Below, one piece after another: positions 45,648-57,820 of a stretch of 64,000 nucleotides of DNA. The stretch spans positions 1 to 64,000 of the forward strand of contig JAGTJM010000004.1 of assembly GCA_020747015.1 (NCBI GenBank), given 5' to 3'. Both the position numbers and the translations under genes were made by a program. Every line of letters begins with the position of its first letter. Position 1 is the first letter of the stretch. The notes under the pieces were generated by a model. That model had not been told where the DNA came from. It did not search any database and worked only from the letters and a program-made list of their open reading frames with translations. This DNA is from Pyrenochaeta sp. MPI-SDFR-AT-0127 (lineage: Eukaryota; Ascomycota; Dothideomycetes; Pleosporales; Cucurbitariaceae).

Positions 45648-46724
45648 TCAAGTTGTAGATGTGTCATCTAGCGCAGCTTGAGATGTTGTTGCATCTCTAG
45701 TTGGTGATGTGTATAGAGTTGCGGGTGCTGAGGTGGGTGATGAGGCCCTGGAGCATAGGGGAGGATCAGTTGCATCGGTTGTGCGGAGGCCACGAAGCTT
45801 GAGAGTCAGCTTCTGTGGCCTTACCATCTGCTGGTCGTGCGGTATACCGAGGTGTGATTGCTGTGATGACATAGGTCCGTTTGACTCATCGGAGGAGCTT
45901 TCAGTGCCCTCAGGTGTAGAATCAGAGTCGAATAAGGGCAGGGGCGAGCGACGCTTTCTGGCTCTTGGAAGCTGCTCATCATCGTCACCGTCAATGCTTG
46001 GACTTGGGCGCTTCTTCGATATCATCTCTGGCAAGATGCGGACTTCAGGTAGCCCTGTGTGGGGCCCAGCAATGTTGCGGATGGAGGAGTAGTGTTCCCA
46101 ACTCTGTGTCCATGTCAGCATGGTGTGGACCAGTTCATGGAGACTCCGTGACGACTTACATGGTACGCAATGTGTAGTGTCTGCCGATCGTCTTCAACAG
46201 TAGGATCTTCATTCGGGTAATAGTATATGCGTGGTGAGAACAGATAGGTGTAGTCTGCCTGCCAGAGGCGGACATGGACATTGAGGGCTGAGGCAAATGC
46301 CGAGACCTCCATGTTGTCGGCCCACTCGCCGGGCTGCCCCATCTTCTCAACATGCTTTTCGAACTGCAGCTGCAGCTGCTCTTCTGTGTAGTAAGATGTG
46401 TCGATTCGTGTCGTCAATGCAGCCGTGGTCTTACGTTTGGGATTTCTCCGCACATTATTCACGGCCATATACTGTCGGTAGAAGTCTGAATTGTTCCGCA
46501 TGTGCTCAATCGTTGCTATTCGTAACACTTCGTGCATTTCTTGGTGGCCGTAGAGCTGATCGGACAGTGCGTTGAACAGGCAGTTGCCTTGGACAGATCA
46601 GCCTTGTGGGGCACAGAAAAGCTCAATTTAGCTTACCATCGCCCCTTATCTCGCCCACGTACAAGGCATTGGCGTCTAATATGGGAAACTCAGGCCTGTT
46701 GGCTTGCTGCTTGCGAGAAGCCAT
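45648..46724 (-). CDS. OTU-domain cysteine protease (OTUD3-like deubiquitinase)
   Basis: Predicted ubiquitin-cleaving cysteine protease. Exons 46724-46637, 46587-46160 and 46103-45648 give 323 aa; introns of 49 and 56 bp keep phase. The OTU core is clear: YVGEIRGDGNCLFNALSDQL holds the catalytic Asp29 and Cys32 in DGNC, MEVSAFASALNVHVRLWQ follows, and IAYHSWEHYSSIRNIAGPH brings the catalytic His (about 176) just after the second junction. Beyond the OTU domain lies a disordered, basic/acidic C-terminus with KKRPSPS and ARKRRSPLPL, possibly a nuclear localisation signal, followed by Ser/Thr-rich sequence. The layout matches the OTUD3 group. It is divergent from the D-amino-acid oxidase gene. 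Confidence 0.88.
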
Positions 46725-47530
46725 GGTGACAGCTGGTGCAAGCAGATAGGAGAAGTTGATGTTTAAAGAGGATGGCGTGGAGTGACGCGGTCATGGAGGA
46801 ATGTTGGGTTGGACAGGGAGGGTTGCGGGAGAAGAGAAGGCTGGACAACCACCGCGAGGTGGTGAAGGTCGTGGCCAAAGTTACGGTGAACGTGAAGAAT
46901 AACTTTCGTGACGCGAGAGCTCGTGGTTAAGGCCACAGGACGACGCAACAGGGATGGTCGCTTGGCGTCCTGTTCGAACAACGATCACCGCTCTTACTCA
47001 GGACAGCTCAAACACTTGGAGCCTGAGGGGAGCAATCAGCTTCTCGCGAATCACGCAGAGGCAAAAATGGGCTTGACGGTCAACGCAAAAAGCTACAAGG
47101 TGCAGACCTGGTGTAGAAAATTCTTTGACGTACCTCGGAGATGATGTCACGGGCCGTAGAGAGCTCAAGCCGCCGCAGCATTCCCGACCGTAAGAGGACA
47201 GCAAGCGCGTCACAGGTAGCAAACGCATGCAGCACCCGAGTAGGCGTGAAGAGCGAGAATGTAAATGAGTAGGTTCGCGACTCACACAAGTCAAGAGTAG
47301 GGCCTCGACGGTGTTGGTCAAGTCAGTAAACAAAGCCGCATGTGCGCACGCGTTTCGTCTCGTGCTGGCCCCCTCAGTCACTCACTGTGCGGCAGGAGCC
47401 AATAAGCGAGCGGGGGAAAGACTTGATGACCCCGCCCTACCCCCAACTAGCCCCCATCTTGCTCTGTGAAACCACGGAACATCACGAGCCCCTGGAGGCA
47501 GCAGTTTTTGGTGATCCAAAGTCTTTGATC
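46725..47530. promoter_or_regulatory. 0.8-kb divergent region between OTU and DAO genes
   Basis: It contains the promoters of both flanking genes. Short frames occur (for example minus strand 47381-46998), but none has a recognisable motif. Confidence 0.45.
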
Positions 47531-48895
47531 ATGGCCACTACCAGCGTGGTTGTCGTCGGGTAAGCTTGGTGCCTTGATCATCGTGTTCAAGTCCACCTGT
47601 GATCTCGGCAATGGACATTGCTTAGCACACTCATACTAATTCACGTCGCAGTGCCGGCGTCCTTGGTCTTTCCACCGCGTTGGTGCTCTCCAAACATAAG
47701 AACCTCAGCGTAACCGTCGTGGGTAAGCATATGCCTGGTGACTATGATATCGAATACGCGTCACCGTGGGCTGGAGCAAACTACTTTCCTGTCGGCAAGC
47801 CAGGTACTAGTTTGCAGAAGTTTGAAAAAGCTACTTGGGGTGAGCTCGATCGAATTTGTCGCGACATCCCAGAAGCTGGTGTTCACTATCAGGAGACAAA
47901 GGTCTATGGGAGGAGGAAAGATGCTGGCACGGTCACAGGCCAGTGGTTCGAAGAGCTGACCAAAGAGGACGCATGGTTCAAAAATGTCGTCCCCAATGTA
48001 CGTGGCCTACCTAGTGTCTTGTCCAATGGCGATCCTCAAGAACAGCAATCTTCATTACTTTCCTCATTCCTTATCAAGACACTTAAAGTATCTTCCAACT
48101 GCCTCGATCCATCCTCCAAACAATCGCGTTCAGCCTGCCTTGACAACCATAGTCTCTTACTAATTTCCACGTCAGTTTCGTGTTCTTTCCAAATCAGAGC
48201 TTCCTTCGGACTGCGACACGGGCACAGTCTTCACATCAGTCTGTATTAACACTGCCATCTATTTGCCATGGATTCTTGGACAGTGTGTCAAAAACGGTGT
48301 GACCATCAGACGAGGCGTTCTTTCACACATCTCAGAAGCCGGCAGCTACCACACCTCTGGGAATGCATCCATCATTGTGAATTGTACCGGTCTTCTAGCC
48401 TCGAAACTCGGTGGCGTCATGGACAGCAACGTGTATCCTGGACGCGGCCAGATCGTGCTGGTTCGAAATGATCCAGGCATCATGCTTACAGTGAGCGGTA
48501 CAGACGATGGGTCTGAGGAAGCAACGTACATAATGCATCGAGCTGTTGGAGGTGGCACAATTCTTGGTGGTTGTCTCGTTCCCGGTTCCTGGGAGTCACA
48601 ACCGGATCCAAATCTCGCCCAGCGCATCATGCAAAGGTCCGTTGATCTGTGTCCCTCACTAGTCCCGAAGACAGGGAAAGTGACCGAGTTGAGTGTCGTC
48701 AGACATGGTGTAGGACTGCGACCCATGAGAATGGGAGGTCCAAGGGTTGAAAAGGAGATGATTGGCAACGATTGGGTTGTGCATAATTATGGGCATGCTG
48801 GCTATGGCTATCAGAGTGGATGGGGAAGTGCGTGGGAGGCTGAGAAACTGGTGTTAGGCATCTTGAAGCTGAGCAAAATGGAAGCGAAATTATGA
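47531..48895 (+). CDS. D-amino-acid oxidase, peroxisomal
   Basis: FAD enzyme that oxidatively deaminates D-amino acids to 2-oxo acids with release of ammonia and H2O2. Exons 47531-47559, 47652-47997 and 48176-48895 give 364 aa; introns of 92 and 178 bp keep frame. The first exon is only 29 nt and carries the start of the dinucleotide-binding motif, completed across the junction as VVVVGAGVLGLSTALVLS. Other hallmarks are ASPWAGANYFPV near the flavin, FTSVCINTAIYLPWI and the C-terminal signature HNYGHAGYGYQSGWG. The last three residues are AKL, an accepted PTS1 peroxisomal signal, fitting an H2O2-producing oxidase. D-aspartate oxidase is a possible alternative within the same family. Confidence 0.9.
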
Positions 48896-49875
48896 GATGT
48901 ACTTGGAGACTCTTCACTGCCATTCAGCCGCCTATATGATATTCAAGAGTAGCTGGCTAATTTGACATTCTTCCACGGACGAGAACGAGTTTTCGATGTC
49001 TCCAGTACTAGGCGTCTTTAAGACACTCCCATTCTGAGGTTGAAGATACTCTTCATGGCAAACAAGGTGATTGCGTCCATTGAACCATTTTCCCTTTAAT
49101 AAGGGTAGGTATGATTTGTGATGGGCATCGAACCTTATATTTCCAAAGATGCTCAACAAGTGCGCGATGATGTGTACACGTGTAAGCCTAACACTATAAC
49201 TCATGGGGAGGGGCCCTCAAGACAGGCTACAAATTTGTTTTGGCCCCTTGTGTTGTGCTTCTGAAGATTATTCGCTTGGAGCAAATGTAATCGGGGAAGA
49301 TTGAATGAGTTGGATGGACCGCGCGTTTGGCTGCTTATGCAGACCCAGAAGAGGATAGTCGTGCAAGTATAGGCTAGTTGTACAACCACAAGTGAAAGGA
49401 ACCATCGTAACACGCGGGCCAGATTCCGGTGGCGCCAAAAATTGATTGACTTTGGTGTCGCATGCAGTAGTCCCAGGTCTATATGAAGCTGAATGCGGGT
49501 TCCTAGGCGGTGAAGGCGTTCTGCCGAGAATATCATAACTCTTCTGCTCTCATTTGCCCAACTGAAGTGGTAGCATCGTGTCTGCCCGGGGTTTCTCCAG
49601 ATTTCTGTGCGGAGAGACAGAGTGAGGATGCAGCTCTCCGCTTGGCCTGCATGTGAACGGCGAAATCCTGTTGGACAGCGGAAAAATCAACCCCACAACA
49701 AGCGCAGACCGCTAAGCGGCTTCAGGCCCGATCCCGGCCTGCGCTTTCATCATCGCATGTGTCGCCAGAAAGAATTTTGATCTTGACTCACCCAGCGGGA
49801 AGATCCCCAGCCTTCAAATACCCGCTTACACCCACCAACCTTTCTACTTGTTCATTCCTACAACCCGCTCCAACT
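48896..49875. other. 1-kb intergenic region upstream of homocitrate synthase
   Basis: It contains the DAO 3' region and the homocitrate synthase promoter and leader. A pyrimidine/CA-rich leader (about 49,790-49,875) precedes the ATG. I see no gene here. Confidence 0.5.
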
Positions 49876-51562
49876 ATGTGCCCCCCCGTCGAAGATACGC
49901 CTGTCAATGGCACTAATGGCACCACCACAAACGGTAACAGCCATGAAGGCTTTACAGGTGTTACATCAACTCATAACCCTCATCCCTCTCATAAAAGTCC
50001 CTACCAGCCTGTAGGCGACTTTTTGTCAAATGTCAGCCGCTTCAAGATCATCGGTACGTCATTTTGTCCCCCCAACAAGCGCTATCGGAGTTGTGCACAA
50101 GCAATTTATCCTTTGAGTGGAAAATACGACACGGACAAAGCAACGCCGCTAACAAACTGTACCGAATAGAAAGCACATTACGAGAAGGCGAACAATTTGC
50201 CAACGCCTACTTCGATCTCGATGCCAAAATCAAGATTGCTAAGGCGCTCGACGAGTTTGGCGTAGATTGTACGCTACACCCCGCGGCACCTCGCATACTG
50301 GCGCTCAAAGACTGACCGCCTTTCCAGACATTGAATTGACCAGCCCCGCTGCATCCGAGCAGTCACGACGAGACTGCGAGGCCATTTGCAAGCTCGGAGT
50401 AAGTTTCCCGATTATAAATTGCTGGTTGAAAATGGCTCTAATCATTCCTCAGTTGAAAGCCAAGATTCTCACCCACGTACGATGCCATCTCGAGGATGCC
50501 AAGATCGCTGTCGAGACTGGGGTTGACGGCCTAGATGTCGTTATTGGAACCTCGAGTTACCTCCGCGAGCACAGCCATGGAAAAGACATGACATATATCA
50601 AGAACACCGCTCTAGAGGTAATTGAGTTTGTCAAGAGCAAGGGCAAGGAGATTCGATTCAGCTCCGAAGATTCGTTCAGATCAGATCTCGTAGACCTGCT
50701 CTCAATTTACAGCGCTGTCGATAAGGTTGGCGTTAATCGTGTTGGCATCGCCGATACCGTAGGCTGTGCATCCCCCCGCCAGGTCTACGATCTGGTGCGA
50801 ACTCTCCGTGGCGTAGTCTCTTGCGACATTGAGACACATTTTCACAATGACTCTGGTTGCGCTATCGCAAACGCCTATTGCGCGCTAGAGGGAGGTGCCA
50901 CTCATATTGATACATCTGTGCTCGGTATCGGCGAGCGTAATGGTATCACGCCCCTTGGTGGCTTGATGGCTCGCATGATTGTCGCGGACCGCGACTACGT
51001 GTTGAGCAAGTACAACATCAAGAAGCTCAAGGAGATTGAGGATCTTGTTGCCGACCTTGTTGAAGTCAATGTGCCCTTCAACAACTACATTACTGGTTTC
51101 TGTGCCTTCACTCACAAAGCTGGTATTCACGCCAAGGCTATTCTCAACAACCCATCCACGTATGAGATCATCAACCCTCAGGATTTTGGCATGTCGCGAT
51201 ACGTACACTTTGCTAGCAGGCTGACAGGATGGAACGCCATCAAAAGCCGCGCCGAACAACTCGGACTGCAGATGACTGATGCGCAATACAAAGAATGTAC
51301 TGCTAAGATCAAGGCCATTGCTGATATTCGCAAGATCGCGCTGGACGATACAGATTCAATCATTCGAACCTATCACCATAACCTTCACAGCGAGGAGGAA
51401 AAGCCACTTCTGCCTGGTTTGACTGAGGAGGAGCAGAAGAAGTTTGTAGAAGCCGAGAAGGAATTGAGCGGCATCAAGGAAAAGAGGCAATTAGACGCTA
51501 CAGCTGAGGCTGAAGCCGAGGTGCCTACTGCTAAGAAGACCCGAACAGTCACTGTCTCGTAG
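49876..51562 (+). CDS. LYS20: Homocitrate synthase (lysine biosynthesis)
   Basis: First step of the fungal alpha-aminoadipate route to lysine: acetyl-CoA + 2-oxoglutarate to homocitrate. Exons 49876-50053, 50170-50268, 50328-50398 and 50453-51562 give 485 aa. The DRE-TIM barrel shows FKIIESTLREGEQFANAYF at the first junction (in place of the usual D-R-E), YIELTSPAAS, THVRCHLEDAKIAVETGVDG, the metal-binding ETHFHNDSGCAIANAY and THKAGIHAKAILNNP. The C-terminus adds an acidic/Lys-rich extension. No clear mitochondrial presequence is seen; the N-terminus is Asn/Thr/Gly-rich. Intron 3 (54 nt) is a multiple of three with no stop, so its retention would add 18 residues in frame. Confidence 0.94.
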
Positions 51563-52052
51563 GGCAATGAAGGACCGTAAATCGGATTCTCTGGAGTTCT
51601 GTGCTTGTCGTATATATTTCTGGGCTTTTCCTTTCTCAGCATGTCTGCATATTTTCAGGCCACAGAAACGTTCTACTGTTTTGATACCTCAGAATCGATG
51701 AAGCGCCGATGGCTCATCTGAGCTCATAGAACATCCATAAACCGTGTACATTTGACGATGACGACTAAAAATACAATTTACTCTCTCTGAATTAGACTTG
51801 TCCTTACATAGGTGCTTTACTGCTCTCGTTGCGCAAAGCACCGAGTGCTATTTGACTCGCTGGTGCAACTGAGGTTGGAATTTTAGGTCGAATGCCAATG
51901 GAAGAAGGCGCACGTGAGCATCAACTCAGGGTCCAGCCTCCATGAAATCGGACAAGGTGGGGTGGCGTTTCTTGTTGCCCCAACACCAGGCCTCAATTGC
52001 TCACATTCACACTTTGAAGCTTGTACCTTGTTTGCTCTGGCGAACAGAAATC
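51563..52052. other. 0.5-kb intergenic region upstream of IDI1
   Basis: This spans the HCS 3' end and the IDI1 promoter. An in-frame ATG at 51942 could extend IDI1 by 37 residues at its N-terminus; otherwise nothing is seen. Confidence 0.5.
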
Positions 52053-53002
52053 ATGAGCAACACCATTACCGTCACGCAGCAGCCTACCATTACGGCGGAG
52101 AATGTCTTGCGTCTCTTCCCCGAGGTCAACACTTCTCTTATTGGAGGCTCGCACAACTCAGCTACAAGCGACAGCGCACTACAAGGCTATGATGAAGAGC
52201 AGATACGATTGATGGACGAGGTTTGTATTGTCCTCGATGAGGATGACATTCCGATTGGTAGCGCAACAAAGAAGCTGTGTATGTGATCGCGGGGTTGTCC
52301 ACGGCGAGCTTAAGCTTATGCGCCGTCTTTTTTGATTTAACAGATGTACTGACACCATGCAGGCCACTTGATGGAGAACATTGACCGCGGCCTTCTCCAT
52401 CGTGCATTTTCCGTCTTCCTCTTCGACTCACAGAACCGACTCCTTCTGCAGCAGCGCGCGACCGAGAAAATCACGTTTCCAGATATGTGGACGAACACGT
52501 GCTGTTCGCATCCCTTGGGCATACCCGGAGAGACTGGGGTCGGACTGGAAGCGTCGGTACAAGGTGTTCGCCGCGCAGCAGTGCGCAAGCTGGATCATGA
52601 GCTGGGTATCAAGGACTCACAGGTTCCTATTGATGATTTCAAGTTCCTCACACGAATACACTACAAGTCGCCTAGTGATGGCAAATGGGGCGAGCATGAG
52701 AGTAAGTTCTGCTTCTGATACCGCTAACCTGGGCGGCGTTCAATTTGAAGGGTGCTTACATTGTACTAGTTGACTACATTTTGTTCATCAAGGCTGACGT
52801 CGATCTAAACATCAACCCTAATGAAGTCAGAGACTCTCGCTGGGTCTCTCAAGAAGATTTGAAGAACATGTTCCAGGACAAGTCTCTGAAATTTACGCCG
52901 TGGTTTAAGCTCATCTGCGAGAGTATGCTTTACGAGTGGTGGAACCACCTTGACTCTGGTCTAGAGAAGTATATGGGGGAGACGGAGATTCGGCGGATGT
53001 GA
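52053..53002 (+). CDS. IDI1: Isopentenyl-diphosphate delta-isomerase
   Basis: Interconverts IPP and DMAPP, feeding sterol and prenyl synthesis. Exons 52053-52278, 52363-52701 and 52770-53002 give 265 aa; introns of 84 and 68 bp keep phase. The Nudix-type fold shows LMDEVCIVLDEDDIPIG, LLHRAFSVFLFDSQNRLLLQ, the catalytic-cysteine motif TNTCCSHP (about 119-126), GVRRAAVRKLDHELGI (Nudix helix) and KWGEHEIDYILFI, whose Glu is catalytic. The end FTPWFKLICESMLYEWW is typical. The start at 52053 gives a normal-length protein; 51942 is an in-frame alternative. It lies in the same 7-kb stretch as ERG2, another sterol gene. Confidence 0.95.
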
Positions 53003-54678
53003 GAGGCCGAAGAGATATACCCAGCATTACAAGGGAAGGTATGAGAATGATCGTAAGGCGTGCCGACCGTCACAAATATCCTCGGAAGTCTGTGTCTTAG
53101 AGTTCTGGAGCCAGGGGCTCGTGTTTGCCCTGCTACGGAAACTAAGGTAATTCTCTGCAAGCTCAGCTCACTATATATACCATGTCTATGACTTGAGCAC
53201 GCTTCGCGGGTCATATGGCGATTCCTCATGTCCGCTATTCATGGATTGTCGTGGCTCTGTTGTGCGTTTCCAAGCAATTGTCCTTCTCCTATCGTTATCT
53301 TTCAGTGACAAATGCATTGTAGGCAATACATCACATATCTGCATAGGTTGTATTAGCAATTGATAAAACATTTGTTTGAGAAGCCATTCCGAGCAATCAT
53401 GCCGCGGAAACCTTCCGGGATGGTCGATCAGTTGTTTAGGTTATGTCCGTTACTGTCACAACCCTTGCGCTAACCTGTTCTGAGCAGGTACAGCCGACGA
53501 CAGGCCAACCATTCCTGTTCTCCCCACACTTTCTCACCAACGCCACGACTTCGGCGTTATCTTGTACTTTGCCTGGAGTCAAATTCCGGTGCCTTCTGCC
53601 ACGCAACAAATGTGGTGAGCTATGGAGTCGCCTACATCACAATCAAATCACAATGTATCTGTTGAGTTGAGCTGCAACAGCCCAAGGACAGAGCTGTACC
53701 ACAGAAGGTGAACGATAACAGTGAATGCTCCACGAGCCAAGCTAACGATCCTAACATAGTTCCCGCTGCAATGTATGTCAAGCATGACCTCCACATGCGC
53801 CCGGACGGCTTGGTGTGTCAACAAGGGTAGGGGCGGAAGTATATGAAGGTTCCGATATCCCATCTTTATCTTCCTACAAACTCTGACCAAAGAATTCTGG
53901 GCTCAGCTATCGTGAATCTTGTCCGTTGCACCAACCATATCTTTCTATTTTGCTTACCCCCACGACGCACGCATTCCGCTGCAGCCGCACTCCACTCAAC
54001 CCTAACAATACGCAACTCCACCCGCGCCATACTTGGCCAAGCATTGTACAGCAGCGTCGTCACTGATCTTGTGACAAGCCGCCAGCGAGTCAAAACGCAA
54101 CTTCGAATCTGCTGCAGCCATACACTCACCTCCGCTCTTCCTCTGGCACGAGGCTGCACAGCGATAAGTAGACGTGCACACTGCCAACGCAAGGAGACTT
54201 CATTGGTCTCCCATATCCCTAGATCCGCTGTTAAAAGGGAGCTCTTCTAGCCTCACCCATTGATGTCGATTGAGCTACGTCAAGCCTTCACTTCTTTGCG
54301 TTACCCTTCTCGAGTCGAGACCGTCTCGAGATCGCAGCTCTCCCGAGTTCATACAGGAGATAGTACTCGTCCCGCTGAAACATAGACGTTGGCAACAATC
54401 GAAAAGGTACACCATGGCAAGCAGTCGAGGGTTACAGCCCCTGCTTAGCCCAATCATCATCAACCACAACCAGACTAATCAAACTTGTAGTAGTGTTGTT
54501 TGAACTGAAAGGTCTTCCCCTGGATACACTCGGTTCAGGTGACTAACTTTACGGCGACCACGCCTCAAGCCCAACGGAACATTTTCACGCTGGCGTATTC
54601 TGCGACTATCCCAATCATCAAACGAAGCGGCAGATCCCATCTGAATACTAGTAGAAAATTACGAACGAAACCGCAATC
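53003..54678. other. 1.7-kb intergenic region, no gene recognised
   Basis: It covers the IDI1 3' side and the promoter of the GNAT gene. Frames up to 135 codons exist near 53,840-54,250 on both strands without recognisable motifs. The DNA just upstream of 54,679 is C/A-rich, as in many fungal leaders. Confidence 0.5.
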
Positions 54679-55552
54679 ATGGCGAAGACGCTCAATACCG
54701 TCTCGCCTGTTACCTGCAATTTCGTTGAATCGAAGTCAACCTTGAAGTCTGCTAACATTAGGGCCAATGATGTCCCCACCAGTTTCAAAATCCTGAAGCA
54801 GAAGCCTGTCGCTACTGTTCCTCCGCTACCTGAGGGCATCCGCATAGTTACAGCTGCGGAGTATAAGCAGGCAGCTGCTTGTCTGGCAGAGGCATTTAGT
54901 CAGGATGATGTTGCTCGTTATTTCATTGATGTACCTGATCGTGAGCATTGGACTGAGGAGGAGAAGTGGGCTCTGCACGTTGAGATACTGGAATATGTGA
55001 CGTATGCTCACATTTTGAAGGGCATGGTGACCACGGTAGGAGACTTTGAAGCGGTTGCATTGTGGTAGGCCTCTGCATAGCCCCTTCTTCTGCACTACCA
55101 CGCTAATCAAACCCAGGATGCCGCCCGGTCAGCATATGGATGACTATTTGACTATGTTCCGTAGCGGGATGTGGCGCCTCAACTACCGTCTCTCCGCAGA
55201 AGGGAAACGTCGTTTCTTCAACGAATTTCTGCCGTTGCTCCATGACACTATGCACGCAACCTTGGGTGACCGTGAGAGCGAGGCCTGGTACCTCGTCTAC
55301 ATTGGTACACGGCCCTCTGGGCGTGGGAAGGGACACGCTCGTAAACTGATTGAGCATGTGACCAACCTAGCGGACCGTGAGGGGAGAGCCTGCTACCTAG
55401 AATCGAGCAATGCGAGCAATCCACCAATCTACAGACGCTTTGGTTTCGAAGAGTGCCGTACCATTCACCTCCAGCGCGGAACGAGAAATATCCCGCTTGA
55501 TATCATGGTTCGAGAGCCAGTGCCTCAAGCCAAGAGAAAAAATGGTCTATAA
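54679..55552 (+). CDS. GNAT-family N-acetyltransferase
   Basis: Acetyl-CoA-dependent N-acetyltransferase of unknown substrate. Exons 54679-55064 and 55117-55552 (52-bp intron) give 273 aa. The N-terminal arm (about 50 residues) has no clear motif. The GNAT fold begins at PEGIRIVTAAEYKQAAACLAE; the acetyl-CoA-binding motif A reads WYLVYIGTRPSGRGKGHARK (about 187-206, with the R-x-x-G-x-G/A loop), followed by YLESSNASNPPIYRRFGFEE, the usual motif B helix-strand. Fungal relatives often act on small molecules such as antibiotics or polyamines; I cannot choose. Translation from 54679 is preferred because it is the first ATG of the frame. Confidence 0.85.
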
Positions 55553-56455
55553 AATTGTGAAGACATGGGAAGGAGAGAGAGCAAGGGCACCGATTCAACA
55601 CGGTTAGCCTAGACTGGGGTTCATTTCAGTTGAGGGGAGAGGGTCGAGGGTCCTTCAACAGGAACTACTCAGATGTGCGGCTTTTTTTCATTATACTCTT
55701 TTCTGCCTCAATACATTCTCTACAATGACAAGTACATGGAGTTCCGTTTAGGTTAAGCGGGCCGCGTCTGAGCTTTTTGTGTCTCCAATTGTGCCAAATA
55801 TCGTTATTCTCCCGCAGCAAGGGTGGGTACTTGAGGGTGGACCCAAAGGGTGGACCATGGCTTGCCGATGCCACGGCGCTGATGGGTAGGCGCAGGGCTA
55901 CAAGAGGCATGAAATGCATCGTTTTTCAACGCCGTGCAATGTGCAAGAGAGGCAGTGCACGCTTCACAAGCTGAAAGGCGCCAGCTGCACAGGGCGGAGA
56001 CAAATTGCCGTGTGGCACGTTCATGCCCTGGGACATGAAACACGCAGTGCCAGCGCAGTGCTTTGTCCACGGTGCTTGTTGCAGACATTGTCTGCTCATT
56101 TCCTCCTTGGGTTCGACTTGACCTTTGACCTTTGACTTTTGACTTGTCTCGCTTACCTGCTGCTTCGCTGTAAGACCGACTCACGCCGCCAGTCCACACT
56201 CGCTCGATTGGCTGTACTGCCTGCTCGTTGCTCGCTTGCTTGTCTCTGTCCAGCTTCACGGCGTGGGCGTAATCGATAAAAAAGTCTCCCCACCCGCTCC
56301 GCTGCCCTCCCTACGCACCCCGCAAGCCTCGCCCATCGACGCATCAGGGCCTGCCCAGAGCCCCTGTGCAGCCTGCCAGCACACCACAAAGGCGCTGTTC
56401 GCTGTTGGAGCCTGCCCCTTGGCCCATCGCTCCCCCCGTCGCCTCCTCCGAGGCC
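55553..56455. other. 0.9-kb intergenic region with short TTTGAC repeat
   Basis: It holds the GNAT 3' end and the promoter of the 2EXR-type gene. At 56117-56146 the seven-base word TTTGACC/TTTGACT is repeated about four times in tandem. I find no gene. Confidence 0.5.
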
Positions 56456-57820
56456 ATGGTCACCCAACGACGATACTCAGTCACCGGCCAGACGCCGCCA
56501 GACGATGCCGAAGCCTTGAAAGCCCGCTCGCCGAAGCTGCAGGCTCTTGACACCAGCGTGCAGACCACGAGCTGCGGCCTCTGCGAAGGCGGCGCCGAGG
56601 CCAGCGACGACGGCGTAGCAGCGCAGCGACGAGGGCGAAAGATGGCACAGGCTGCGACAGCAGTGCGGACGTCGAGCAAACGATCAGCTACCCAGTTGCC
56701 CTCGCCCAACTCGCCGTCACACGAACTGCCCCCCAAGGTCGCCCGTTACAGACTGGGCCGCGATCCCAACGCCGACATTGACATGGACGCCGACACAGAC
56801 ACCGACACCGACTCCGACTCGGATGCCACGGACGTGCTCCGTGACGGCAGCGAGCATGACGATCAAAACCTGGGCTCTGAGAGCCAGGCAACGTCGGTCG
56901 CCTCTACACCCGAGTACTCTCAGTCGTCGTGTGTCTTCAGCCTGCCCGATGCCGCCAGCCTGGAGCAGCTACAGCTATGTGCGGGGGAAGGGTTGGATGA
57001 TGATTGCATGGAGCATCTCGCACTGTCACCACCACACTCGAGGACCCACAGTCTCGATCGAATCCGCCTCGACGAGAAGCAGAACCTGCAGCAGACCTGG
57101 GCTGCCCTGCAGACCACTGCTTTTGTCCTCCCAGAGCCGGCAACGATTCAAGTTCAACATATTGTAGCGCCGCCATCCCTTAGCACCCACATTCCCTTGA
57201 CCTTCCTCACCCTACCGCCTGAAATTCGTCACCATATTTACCGCAACTGCGATAATCTCGTCATCGACAAGCCTCTTGTATACTGCATCTCCACGTTCGA
57301 CGGCGAGATGCAACACCCCCTAGCATCCGTCTCTCGCCAAGTTCGCTCTGAAGCCCTCGCCATCTTCTACAGCTACAACACATGGGTTATTAAGGTCGAG
57401 TTTCGCATGATGTACGAGGCCTTCCAAGACTGGATCATCCGACTGGGCGACGGCGCCGGTCTGCTTCGCCTCGTCAACTTCTCCGTCCGTGGATCGTTGT
57501 TTAAACCAACAAGAACGCACCCACAGAGCTCGTCTCTAGCGCTAAATGGACAGGCCGTTACGGGAGCTGGGAGCAGAGAAGACTTATATTGCCCGCCAGA
57601 TGGCGACGCGAGCTTCAAGATCGACTTGAGTGAGAAATTTTATGGTGGCAGGGTTTTGCTTGTGAGGAATGATGGGACAAAAGAGGCTGGCGAGAAGGCA
57701 ATCGCATCACTAGGCAAGACAGTGGAAGGACTTTGGGAAAAGAGACAATCTGGTACATTAAATGGGCAGGATTGGGTCACCATGGTCGACAGCTTCATCA
57801 GTTTCATTGGGGGTTGGTAA
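56456..57820 (+). CDS. 2EXR/F-box-like fungal protein
   Basis: Intronless frame of 454 aa from the ATG at 56456, which has a good context (GCCATGG); the frame is open upstream only from a non-ATG codon. The N-terminal half is disordered and includes RSSKRSATQLP-like basic sequence and an Asp-Thr/Asp-Ser run (DADTDTDTDSDSDATD). The second half carries the fungal 2EXR/F-box-like signature: LTFLTLPPEIRHHIYRNCD, then HPLASVSRQVRSEALAIFYS and TWVIKVEF. Such proteins are abundant in Pezizomycotina; the role is usually unknown, possibly as substrate receptors of SCF ubiquitin ligases. No substrate can be inferred. Confidence 0.78.
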   Translation: MVTQRRYSVTGQTPPDDAEALKARSPKLQALDTSVQTTSCGLCEGGAEASDDGVAAQRRGRKMAQAATAVRTSSKRSATQLPSPNSPSHELPPKVARYRLGRDPNADIDMDADTDTDTDSDSDATDVLRDGSEHDDQNLGSESQATSVASTPEYSQSSCVFSLPDAASLEQLQLCAGEGLDDDCMEHLALSPPHSRTHSLDRIRLDEKQNLQQTWAALQTTAFVLPEPATIQVQHIVAPPSLSTHIPLTFLTLPPEIRHHIYRNCDNLVIDKPLVYCISTFDGEMQHPLASVSRQVRSEALAIFYSYNTWVIKVEFRMMYEAFQDWIIRLGDGAGLLRLVNFSVRGSLFKPTRTHPQSSSLALNGQAVTGAGSREDLYCPPDGDASFKIDLSEKFYGGRVLLVRNDGTKEAGEKAIASLGKTVEGLWEKRQSGTLNGQDWVTMVDSFISFIGGW

